NCBI GenBank assembly: GCA_026196875.1
Contig: JAPHTP010000004.1
Location: forward strand, 1 to 64,000
Direction: 5' to 3'
Length of the DNA: 64,000 bases
Source of the DNA: Kangiellaceae bacterium
GTDB lineage: Bacteria > Pseudomonadota > Gammaproteobacteria > Enterobacterales > Kangiellaceae
How positions within the stretch are numbered: the first letter of the stretch is position 1; each line of letters begins with the position of its first letter. Made by a program: the position numbers and the translations under genes. The notes under the pieces were generated by a model that worked only from the letters and a program-made list of their open reading frames with translations, did no database searches and was not told the DNA's origin. Below, piece after piece: positions 43,206-51,491 of this stretch.

Positions 43206-43814
43206 AAGGGATAGTCACTCTATTTATCAACTGAGTGTTATTCAAAGGAATTTCTATAACAACCTACTTTCACCAGAATAAAACCGGTTAACTCTATTGC
43301 TCTCGAGCTTGATGTTTCTCCAATTTCGAGCTCATTTGATACCAAATGACCGAACCAACAGAAGCCTCGCGAACTGATAAAGTCATTTGTAAGTGGAAGG
43401 TAAAATCACAACAGATTTGGGAAGGAGCCCCAGTAATCAATATACATTTTTGTTTAGCATACTTTTTTATTTCAAATGGCAAATCGTAATGCAGATGGTG
43501 CTTTTTTAATTATGTATATTTCCCCTCCATCTGTAATTCAATATAGAGATATTAATTCTGTGATAAAAGGTAAAAATTTCACAAAAGTTCTAAAAATTCG
43601 AGAAATAGATAACAAAATTCGCTTAAAAAGCGAATTATTATTTCATTAGTAAAAAATCGAGTCCTACAATAGCCTTATTTTGAAGTAAGACTTATAGCTT
43701 TATTCCGCTCGAATACGCCGAGCAGCAAGGTTATTCAGTTTTCTGAAGGTCCCATATTCTGGTAACTTTCAGCATTTTTCCATCAAACCAAATTATTAAA
43801 CCCTATAGTAAGGA

Positions 43815-44552
43815 TCAAACTTGCTGGGTAGAGGTACTAGATTGCGATTTCGTTGATTTGTCTTTCACTTTGCGCATTGAATAATAGGTACCAAACATCA
43901 AATCACTGATAGGATAAGTGATGTTGAAATTATAGTGACTCATCAACTTTTGATTATGGTGATGCAAATGTAATTCCCTCAGCTTACACATGATTTTGCT
44001 CCTGTATATCCAATGATCATCAGCTAGGTGGTATATCGTATGGAACACCTCATAGTTAATAAAGTAAGCAAAAGCAGTCACTACAAAAAGATAGGCAATA
44101 TTAGGAGTGGCAATAAACGACAGCAAAACTCCGACGGGTAAAGCAAAAAAAACGATAAAGAATGCAATTAGATAAGGTGGGAAAAGTACCGCTGCAAGAT
44201 CATCTATCGAATCAAACTGCATCGCCTTGTCGGTGAAAAATCGATGATGCTGTCTAGCATGACGTCTAAACAGGAGTTTCAACTTCTTAAATGGTCGATG
44301 CATCGGGAATCGATGAATGACATATTCCACTATATTGGCATAAATAAAAGTTACCGGGATAACCAGCCACTCCAGTATAGTTACTGACTCTAGCTGACTA
44401 GCTGAGACTAACAAGGCTCCCATTGCCATTGCCATAGAAAATCCCAAATGCACCCATCCATTATAAGTTTTAGGTTGATGATGCTCCCGGTAGAGCTGGC
44501 GAAACCTCGCAACTTTAGGCGGAAGTGTTTTAGCATTCTTGGAATTGGCCAT
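43815..44552 (-). CDS. Fatty acid hydroxylase / sterol desaturase superfamily protein
   Basis: 245 residues with about four membrane helices. The eight-histidine pattern of the superfamily is visible: HRFPMH, RRHARQHHRF, and LHLHHHNQKLMSHYNFN near the C-terminus. It should hydroxylate a lipid chain using a di-iron centre at the inner membrane. The substrate is unknown. Divergent from the AraC-type gene at 44652, which may regulate it. Confidence 0.85.
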   Translation of the reverse strand: MANSKNAKTLPPKVARFRQLYREHHQPKTYNGWVHLGFSMAMAMGALLVSASQLESVTILEWLVIPVTFIYANIVEYVIHRFPMHRPFKKLKLLFRRHARQHHRFFTDKAMQFDSIDDLAAVLFPPYLIAFFIVFFALPVGVLLSFIATPNIAYLFVVTAFAYFINYEVFHTIYHLADDHWIYRSKIMCKLRELHLHHHNQKLMSHYNFNITYPISDLMFGTYYSMRKVKDKSTKSQSSTSTQQV

Positions 44553-44651
44553 CTAGCTATTGATTCTCTATGCAGAATTTTTCATACTGGCAAGATTACC
44601 TCTTTCAGCCAAAAATCTATCGCCAGATCACGACAGTAAATTTAACTTTCT

Positions 44652-45683
44652 ATGCCAATTGAATTATCGCAACAAAATCAGGCAACGGTCGCCAATAGTT
44701 ATTTACTTTCACTAATCGAATTTTGTGAACATATTGTTGGGCCTGAAATATATCCAAACTTAAAATTTTTAGATATCGACAACTTAAAACTGTCTGCGCC
44801 TGACCGACGCATAGACGCTCGCGAATATAACAAAACACTCACTACAGTTTCGAAAAATTTCGACCTACCGACTTTAGGTCTAGATTTTGGCGCGCAAATA
44901 GGCGCGGCAGCATTTAACTTATTGGGTTACCTAACTATGGCTAGTGATACGCTTGGTTCTGCAGCTGTGGGATTACAAAAATATAATCGTCTGGTTAGCA
45001 ATATGGGTCAAAGCCAGATCAGTTTTGAAGATGATATAGGATTTGCAGAATGGCTGGTCTTTGGTGAAGCATCTCACTTTAGCTACCATGTAGTGGACGC
45101 GGTACTGGCAGGCTGGTGCTCTTTTAGTCGACGTATTGTGGAAAAAGAAATTCCGGTAATCAAAGTCGAGCTTAAGCACCAAGACTTGGGCCAAAGGCAA
45201 CACTACCAAAAGATATTTGGCGGAGATGTCATTTTCAATGCTTCTAGAAATCGTATTATATTCGAACGAAAGTGGTTTGACTTACCCGTAGCTCAAGCCC
45301 AACAAACGGTTTACCAAGCGGTTGTATCACAAGCAGAATATGCTATCGCAAAAATTGATGAAACAAATGAAGTCAGCGAACAACAAATTATCAACGTAAT
45401 TCAACAATGCTTGCCGACTGGTAACTTCAATGTCAATTCCATTGCAGAAAAATTTAAGGTATCGGAACGGACTTTTCAAAGAAAATTGAGTCAACACGAC
45501 TTAACATTTAGGGATTTACTGGAAACTGCACGAAGTCGACTTGCGGTAGATTTATTGAAGCGAGATGAGCTTCCTCTATCAACAATTTCCGGGTTAGTTG
45601 GCTTTGCTGAGCAAAGTGCATTTACCCGCGCTTTTAAAAGGTGGCATGGCTGTACACCAAAACAGTTTCAAAAATCTACATGA
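44652..45683 (+). CDS. AraC-family regulator (OruR/ArgR-like)
   Basis: 343 residues. The N-terminal ~200 residues match the arabinose-binding-like sensor domain of OruR-type regulators (LGLDFGAQIGAAAFNLLGYL, VVDAVLAGWCSF, YQKIFGGDVIFNASRNRIIF). The C-terminal AraC domain shows LPTGNFNVNSIAEKFKVSER, TFQRKLSQHD, ISGLVGFAEQSAFTRAFKRW and TPKQF. Its gene starts 100 bp from the divergent fatty acid hydroxylase start; regulation of that gene by a lipid ligand is likely. Confidence 0.87.
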   Translation: MPIELSQQNQATVANSYLLSLIEFCEHIVGPEIYPNLKFLDIDNLKLSAPDRRIDAREYNKTLTTVSKNFDLPTLGLDFGAQIGAAAFNLLGYLTMASDTLGSAAVGLQKYNRLVSNMGQSQISFEDDIGFAEWLVFGEASHFSYHVVDAVLAGWCSFSRRIVEKEIPVIKVELKHQDLGQRQHYQKIFGGDVIFNASRNRIIFERKWFDLPVAQAQQTVYQAVVSQAEYAIAKIDETNEVSEQQIINVIQQCLPTGNFNVNSIAEKFKVSERTFQRKLSQHDLTFRDLLETARSRLAVDLLKRDELPLSTISGLVGFAEQSAFTRAFKRWHGCTPKQFQKST

Positions 45684-46123
45684 ACAGAGTATTAATAACT
45701 AGTCTTAAATTACTTATAAGAGATATGAATTGAATGCTTCTTTACCTAAGTTTTTTTAAATGATTTTTGTATATACGGAAAACCTTCAATTTAATTTTCT
45801 TACTTAACAGGTTACATCTAGTTCATTTAGCATAGCCTATTTTTAATTTTAGAATATAACCAATGAAATCAGCTGACTAACTCGCTGGAAAGAAATCCTC
45901 ATAATAAAAGTTGATCTTCTAATATACCAATCATACTTAAAACCTACTCTATTTATTGGTAATAAGTGCTACAAGTCCAATTTTTTCTTTATATTTCTGT
46001 GACTTTTTTAACTCTTAAATGACACCAAGTTTTATCGGCTAATTTATATCGGTTTAGTGATGGTGACTTTGGCTGTTTGGGTATATAGTCCTGGCGAGCT
46101 TTTCAACAATCCCCCGCCTCATT
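45684..46123. other. A+T-rich intergenic region
   Basis: About 440 bases between the AraC-type gene and the large metalloprotease gene. It is A+T-rich without long frames or clear terminators. The promoter of the metalloprotease gene must be here but no strong match is seen. Confidence 0.5.
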
Positions 46124-46138
46124 AGACCTTGGAGGTCT
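46124..46138 (+). promoter_or_regulatory. Hairpin enclosing the metalloprotease ribosome site
   Basis: AGACCT (46124-46129) and AGGTCT (46133-46138) are perfectly complementary with a three-base loop. The ribosome site GGAGGT (46131-46136) lies in the loop and right arm. The start ATG follows at 46141. Folding could hide the ribosome site, making translation conditional. Confidence 0.5.
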
Positions 46139-46140
46139 TT

Positions 46141-48342
46141 ATGAACCATATCGATCCAAATGCCCCAAATACACTTCAGACGAGTTCTCTCGACAGAGAA
46201 CTAACAGTTGAAGAAGTTGCATTAATTGAAGAAGCAAACGAAGAAACTATTGTTGCCCCCGAAGATATAGCTAGAGAAAATTTGACCACCAGTGACTTAA
46301 TACAAAATCAAGCACTAGAGGGTGACTCACTGCAACGACCTCAATTGATCTCAAATAACCAACAAGTTCGACAATCAAAGGAAAATTTACTACAAGAAAC
46401 TTCTAATCACACCCTTGATGGAAGAAGTGAAACAGAGAGATTACGACTAAGGGCACTGAAAAGAAAAGTGAGCGGACGCTATTCAAATTGCCCTCGTCCG
46501 TGGAAACTGGAACTAAGAGTAGACGTAGATGGTCTTCGCCCTGGAAAAAAACTAAGCGGTGATTTCTACTATTCAAGTGGCTCAACGAGCAGTTATTTTG
46601 GCAGCTTCAAAGTAGAGGCGCCAAACATATATGTGTCTAGTTCACAAGTAACTATAATCGGCATTGCTGAAGCAACTTGGAACACGGCTTACAAGAAAAT
46701 TAGAGTGGTAATACCTCGCCATAATATTTTCCAACCGGCAGCAAACGCCACGGTACAATGGTATACCTTAACCAATAAGAAAGGAGCGAATTATACCTGT
46801 TTGTATGAATCTCCTTATTTTAGAACACTGCATTTGGAAGAAGACCGCGAGCAAAATGTTTCGGCTTTCCAGAATTACCATACTTCTGCACTTCCATCCG
46901 GTGGAAATCCTCGCCAAATGTCTGTAGCAAAAGCTTTTGAAGAAGCAGGTATTCAAATTCAAGCTTCAGGCGCAGCTAATATTATTCCAACCGATGAAGC
47001 ACAAGCCAATCACAAATGGAACAATGCAGAATTGCATGACGCTATGGAAAAACACTTTAGCCTGTGGCAAAACCAACCGGGATTTAAGGCTTGGTTATTC
47101 CATGCCAACTCTCATGAATATGGTCCAGGATTACTTGGCATCATGTATGACCAAAAAGATAAGCAACGCCAAGGTTGTGCTTCCTTTTACCAAACTATCG
47201 GAAACAATACCGCACAAGACCAAAGAACCCAGCTATACGTCAATATACACGAGCTAGGTCATTGCTTTAACCTATACCATTCTTTCCACAAAAAATATAT
47301 GAACCCACCGATACCTAATCGCCCAAGCGCATTGTCTTGGATGAACTATCCTCAATATTTCCCAGGCGGCTCGTCAGCTTTTTGGTCTTCATTTAAGTTT
47401 GAATTTGATGAAATTGAATTAGGCCATTTGCGCCATGGCTTCCGCAACAATGTCATTATGGGAGGGAATCCATTTGGCGATGGCGCGGCGGCCGAAAAGC
47501 ATGAAGCGTTTATGGATGTAGTTTCAGATCAAAGCGGGATTAGATTATTAGTTCAATCGCCTCACTTTGTTCAATTGGGTACTCCAATTCATCTAGGAAT
47601 TTCCGTCACCAATATTTCTAATGAAGTTAAAGAAGTATTTGATGACCTTCACCCCAATAATGGCTTGGTACAGATTTCATTGCAAAAACCCAATGGCGAA
47701 ATCATTAACTACCATCCACCGATGAGCCAATTAGTTCTGCCACAGTCAGTTTGGTTAAAGCCTGGCGAATCAATTGAGGAAGTAGCTTACATTGGCTTTG
47801 ACGCTGACCATGGCCAAGTTTTCGATGCCCCGGGACGTTATCAGTTATTTGCAACTTACTACTGTCCGGATGGTTCAGCTATCCGCTCTACAATGTCACG
47901 AGTGACTGTGAATACGCCTCGCTCTGTAGAAGATGAAGTTATGGCAGAATTACTGCTTGGCGATGAACAAGGTATGTTGTTCTTCCTTGACGGTTCTGAT
48001 TCTGACTACTTGAAGCAAGGTAATGATGCCTTTGCTGAAATGAAAGATCGCTTCGCTGACCATCCATTAACTAAGTACATTTCGGTAACTGAAGGTATTA
48101 AAGCATCGCGTACTTTTGTCCAAATTGATACCGATAAGAAAATTAAAGTTAAAGACGTGGATTTTAACATATCGAAAGAGTTACTGGGCAATATTGTCAA
48201 CAAACAACCCGAGCAATTAGGAATTTCTCCGCAAGCAGTTCGTCGCGCAGAAATGTGTTTGGAGGAAATCGACAACTTGATTGACCCTGAAAACAAAGAT
48301 GGCAGAAAAAAGAATAAACGAAAATTTCGCAAAACTGCCTAA
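46141..48342 (+). CDS. Large HELGH zinc metalloprotease without signal peptide
   Basis: 733 residues from ATG 46141, which follows GGAGGT; the TTG at 46129 is rejected. The zinc site is NIHELGHCFNLYHSF, an extended HExxHxxxxxH motif. The N-terminal ~90 residues are acidic (RELTVEEVALIEEANEETIV) and have no signal peptide or membrane helix. Residues ~120-240 are beta-rich (WKLELRVDVDGLRPGKKLSG). After the catalytic region comes a predicted beta-sandwich (~455-600) and a helical C-terminus ending in a basic tail. It may be exported by a specialised system, or act inside the cell. The substrate is unknown. A terminator follows. Confidence 0.8.
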   Translation: MNHIDPNAPNTLQTSSLDRELTVEEVALIEEANEETIVAPEDIARENLTTSDLIQNQALEGDSLQRPQLISNNQQVRQSKENLLQETSNHTLDGRSETERLRLRALKRKVSGRYSNCPRPWKLELRVDVDGLRPGKKLSGDFYYSSGSTSSYFGSFKVEAPNIYVSSSQVTIIGIAEATWNTAYKKIRVVIPRHNIFQPAANATVQWYTLTNKKGANYTCLYESPYFRTLHLEEDREQNVSAFQNYHTSALPSGGNPRQMSVAKAFEEAGIQIQASGAANIIPTDEAQANHKWNNAELHDAMEKHFSLWQNQPGFKAWLFHANSHEYGPGLLGIMYDQKDKQRQGCASFYQTIGNNTAQDQRTQLYVNIHELGHCFNLYHSFHKKYMNPPIPNRPSALSWMNYPQYFPGGSSAFWSSFKFEFDEIELGHLRHGFRNNVIMGGNPFGDGAAAEKHEAFMDVVSDQSGIRLLVQSPHFVQLGTPIHLGISVTNISNEVKEVFDDLHPNNGLVQISLQKPNGEIINYHPPMSQLVLPQSVWLKPGESIEEVAYIGFDADHGQVFDAPGRYQLFATYYCPDGSAIRSTMSRVTVNTPRSVEDEVMAELLLGDEQGMLFFLDGSDSDYLKQGNDAFAEMKDRFADHPLTKYISVTEGIKASRTFVQIDTDKKIKVKDVDFNISKELLGNIVNKQPEQLGISPQAVRRAEMCLEEIDNLIDPENKDGRKKNKRKFRKTA

Positions 48343-48349
48343 CATATTA

Positions 48350-48375
48350 AAGCCGGGGAACCCCGGCTTCTTTTA
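48350..48375. terminator. Terminator after the metalloprotease gene
   Basis: AAGCCGGGG (48350-48358) and CCCCGGCTT (48361-48369) form a perfect 9-bp stem with a two-base loop and a T-rich tail (CTTTTATTTTA). Confidence 0.85.
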
Positions 48376-48420
48376 TTTTATTCATTCTATAGATGACAAG
48401 AAGCCACTTTAAAAGTGGCG

Positions 48421-48642
48421 TTATCTAATCACCAAATATACGCCATATCCCATTAACACCCAAAAAAGCATTCCCAAAATAAAGACACTGATTCCATCCG
48501 GGTCAGGCTCTTGACCTTTAACAAGTTTATATAAGATATAACCCGGTCCCTTAATAATTATTTCTAGAATAATTTCGATAAAAATCTGATAAATTACTCT
48601 ACCAATTAGTTTCGCGATTCCACCGACAAAATCATCTATCAT
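48421..48642 (-). CDS. Small membrane protein
   Basis: 73 residues. An N-terminal amphipathic or membrane helix (VIYQIFIEIILEIIIKGPGY) and a C-terminal membrane helix (GISVFILGMLFWVLMGYGVYL) flank a charged loop (KGQEPDPDG). No ribosome site stands out. Unknown family; it lies just after the metalloprotease terminator on the opposite strand, next to the PilZ gene. Confidence 0.5.
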   Translation of the reverse strand: MIDDFVGGIAKLIGRVIYQIFIEIILEIIIKGPGYILYKLVKGQEPDPDGISVFILGMLFWVLMGYGVYLVIR

Positions 48643-48683
48643 TGGTTCAGATGTCTACTAAGACTCCTGGTTAATTTAGATAA

Positions 48684-49094
48684 CTATTCTGCTTCTTCTA
48701 ATAATTCTTTTTTACTAGAATCATTATTGCTTAGTTGTAGAATAAAATTCTCAAGTTTAGTATTGCATTGCCCCACAAATTCCTCAAAACGACAACCAAC
48801 TATACATTTATCAACACTTTGTCGTTGCAGATATACAATGCCACACTTAATGCGCAATTCATCTGCTTCACTTGGTAGCTGGATTGCCAATTCAAGCTGG
48901 ATTGGCTGCATAGCATTTTGTTCCGATATTGTAGGAAATAAATTGGGGATTTCGAATTGATCAACATTAAACTGTAGACCAGACGATGATATATTGGATA
49001 CTTCGATTTTACATCGGTGATTCGATGAAGTGATCGCCGTACCGCTTAGGGCGACATCAAATCGCGGCGCCCTTCGACGTTCAACCAGATCCAT
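48684..49094 (-). CDS. PilZ-domain c-di-GMP-binding protein
   Basis: 136 residues. The two c-di-GMP contacts are present: RRRAPRF at the start and NISSSGLQF ([D/N]-x-S-x-x-G). The middle (ELAIQLPSEADELRIKCGIV) and VGCRFEEF complete the PilZ barrel. A C-terminal acidic tail follows. Probably a single-domain c-di-GMP effector. The EAL protein at 270-2855 is the only other c-di-GMP gene seen in the window. Confidence 0.87.
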   Translation of the reverse strand: MDLVERRRAPRFDVALSGTAITSSNHRCKIEVSNISSSGLQFNVDQFEIPNLFPTISEQNAMQPIQLELAIQLPSEADELRIKCGIVYLQRQSVDKCIVGCRFEEFVGQCNTKLENFILQLSNNDSSKKELLEEAE

Positions 49095-49212
49095 AAAGGA
49101 AAATTACCTCAGAGTATTAATATCGCGTTGTTAAAATATAATCATAGATTATTGCCAAATAAGTCACTCAATTATCGAGCAAAAGATTTTAATTTGAGAT
49201 GTTTATTACCTT

Positions 49213-50034
49213 TTACTCTAAAAACTCAATGTTATTAACCCAGGGTTCAAATAACCTTCCCCAGGAAACGCTAATTTTATATCGATATTTTTTATCGTAA
49301 TCCCTCTTTAACGGGAAGGATGTGGCTTTCTCTTTCGGCAGATGAATTTGCGAAATTAACATACGTTCCAAGTACAAAGAAACTCTCGGCTCTTCCTTAT
49401 CCTTTACCTTGCTATAGTCATAGTAGACCTTCGCAAGACCCTTTACGACTAGATAGCTACCTTCTGCTAAATTGTTTTTGCCTATGCTGAAGTTATTCTG
49501 AGCAGAAACATCAATAACGATCAGTCTCGATTTACTCGATTCTTCCGCATTTATTTTGTCTTTCAAGCGTTTAATTTGATTGTCCAATTCTTGCTGAGAC
49601 CGGGTTTCCTTGTTCGGTTTGACCTGCTCAAGCACTTCCAACTTCTGTCTTAACACTCTAAGGTGGCTGTTATATTTTTCTCCATCAAATTCAACTAACC
49701 AATATAGTTCTTTTGAAGGATTATCAAAGAAGCGTTTTTTCTTTTCATCGATATCAAAGCCAAGTTTTCTAACTTTTTCTCTAGGTAAATCCAGTTGACG
49801 CTCATTCCAATAGCGATAAATCTCTTCGTTATCGGTGCGATTTATTGTGCGCCATTTAAGATTCAACTTTGCTCGGGTACTTTCGCGGTCAAGACTAAAC
49901 CGGTAAGGGATAGCTAATTCTCTTTCGGTTAGATCTAAGGTAACCATTTCAGTAGTTCGATTGTAAAAAACCTTACCAAGAATAATCCCATTGGTGATGA
50001 GAATCGCCACAACAATATAGATAAATTTTTTCAT
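49213..50034 (-). CDS. DUF4824-like membrane-anchored protein
   Basis: 273 residues with one N-terminal helix (FIYIVVAILITNGIILGKVF). The soluble part has the DUF4824 look (MVTLDLTERELAIPYRFSLD, LNLKWRTINR, YWLVEFDGEKYNSHL, LIVIDVSAQNNF). DUF4824 genes are usually paired with a DUF2157-type membrane gene, as here, where that gene ends 13 bp upstream. GGGGAATAACA precedes the ATG. Function unknown; probably an envelope pair. Confidence 0.75.
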   Translation of the reverse strand: MKKFIYIVVAILITNGIILGKVFYNRTTEMVTLDLTERELAIPYRFSLDRESTRAKLNLKWRTINRTDNEEIYRYWNERQLDLPREKVRKLGFDIDEKKKRFFDNPSKELYWLVEFDGEKYNSHLRVLRQKLEVLEQVKPNKETRSQQELDNQIKRLKDKINAEESSKSRLIVIDVSAQNNFSIGKNNLAEGSYLVVKGLAKVYYDYSKVKDKEEPRVSLYLERMLISQIHLPKEKATSFPLKRDYDKKYRYKISVSWGRLFEPWVNNIEFLE

Positions 50035-50047
50035 TGTTATTCCCCTC

Positions 50048-51181
50048 TTACTGAGCCTTATTAGACGCGAATACCTGCGCCATACCTTGTTTGTGTCTAT
50101 TCCGTATCTTGGTAAAGAGTGCTAGCAATCCGATAGAAATGGCGCCAATAACAAAGAAAAAGATATACTTAGGCAGCAAATCCCACCACCAGTCAAAGAA
50201 CTTGGTATAAAGAAACAGTACAAAAAATACAACGCCGGTATTAACCGTATCTCGCCAGTGCATTTTTATGCCCAACCAAATTATGCCACTCGCGAGAGTA
50301 AAGCCAATCACTTGATAGATTATCTCTACCGCGTCCGCGCTTAGTGGCAGATAACTAATGGCGCCAAAGTTACTCAAAATAAGCACCGGGATAAATAAAC
50401 TAATCAAAGAAGTCACTCGATATATTGGATCAAAATCTCGAAATGCTGGCTTTGAAATAAGCTTAGGTAAACTAAAAATCATTATTGCTGGCAGTATGAA
50501 ATTTTCGGGTCTTTCGCCAAATGAAATCCAATAAATACCAGACCAAGTACCGACTTTCATGGCAATGAAGTTTAGTACACCGACAACGGCAAAGAATATT
50601 AACAGTCGAGCCCGGCAATAATACGCAAGCAATACGGCATATGCAGACCAAACCAAAATGGCATTCGGTGAAGGCGTAAGATTAAATATATCGCCCAACA
50701 TAGTGATATTGAGAACCAAAGCGGCCAAACTCACTAAGGCAGAGATTTTGCAATAGTATGCTGAAGCCCCCTTCTCCTTCAGGAAACAGGTTAGTCCTAA
50801 GCTACCGGTACTTGCGGCAACTAGACAGAAAACCTGAATACTAGTGCTCATTTCTCCCCAAAATCGATAAAAGAGAAAGAAAAGCCCTGCCGCCATTGCT
50901 AAAGCGCCCAGTAAACTCGCAATCTTCATTCCCCAGGACAACTGCTTTTCTTTAACACTCAGATCCAGATCAAACTGCTGACTTAACTTCTTAATGATTG
51001 CGCGATGATAGCTGTTGATGGACTCCTGCTGTTCATTCGAAAGGGTCAAACCCGCGTTTGCCTCAAGACACGATAATTCTTGCTGAAACGAATTAATTTG
51101 ATCAATTCGACTTTGAGCTTGTAAAACATCGCTAGTTTGCGTGTCTTCATTTGATTTTAACGAACTAGTATGAATTGCCAT
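50048..51181 (-). CDS. DUF2157-like polytopic membrane protein
   Basis: 377 residues. The N-terminal ~95 residues are soluble and charged (LTLSNEQQESINSYHRAIIK), then about ten membrane helices to the C-terminus (MKIASLLGALAMAAGLFFLF, VSLAALVLNITMLGDIFNL and so on). The layout resembles the DUF2157 family and its DUF4401/GDYXXLXY-type relatives. It forms a two-gene unit with the DUF4824-like gene downstream. No enzymatic motif is visible. Confidence 0.7.
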   Translation of the reverse strand: MAIHTSSLKSNEDTQTSDVLQAQSRIDQINSFQQELSCLEANAGLTLSNEQQESINSYHRAIIKKLSQQFDLDLSVKEKQLSWGMKIASLLGALAMAAGLFFLFYRFWGEMSTSIQVFCLVAASTGSLGLTCFLKEKGASAYYCKISALVSLAALVLNITMLGDIFNLTPSPNAILVWSAYAVLLAYYCRARLLIFFAVVGVLNFIAMKVGTWSGIYWISFGERPENFILPAIMIFSLPKLISKPAFRDFDPIYRVTSLISLFIPVLILSNFGAISYLPLSADAVEIIYQVIGFTLASGIIWLGIKMHWRDTVNTGVVFFVLFLYTKFFDWWWDLLPKYIFFFVIGAISIGLLALFTKIRNRHKQGMAQVFASNKAQ

Positions 51182-51491
51182 TTTAAATTAACCACTTTTG
51201 ATAGTACGCTGAGTTGATTAAATAACGATCTAGCTGGAATGTCGACTTTGAGGCTTTGAGCCGCAGATATTGCAACTGTGGGTATCCTATACTGAAACCA
51301 AATTGGCTTTTGTTGCTAGCCAACTGATTTACGTCCAAAAACTTACAGTTTGTTACTAATCAATAGCGCTCATATTTGAAATTTCCCTAAAAAATGCTCT
51401 ATATTGCCCAAGATCTACAGATTTCTCTCTCCAGATTTTTCGAGACAGAATCTCAACCTCCTAAAAATTAAAATTCTATAAGGTCCTAACA
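51182..51491. other. Intergenic region between divergent genes
   Basis: About 310 bases with no frame or operator I can name. TTGGCT and AGCCAA (about 51302-51322) form a small inverted repeat. AAGGTCC (51480-51486) serves as ribosome site for the M16 gene at 51492. Confidence 0.4.

Noticed and set aside
43294..43482. 62-codon minus-strand frame upstream of the leftward terminator
   Set aside because: It starts at TTG without a ribosome site, and a better protein-like start lies in another frame upstream. Treated as unproven or decayed.
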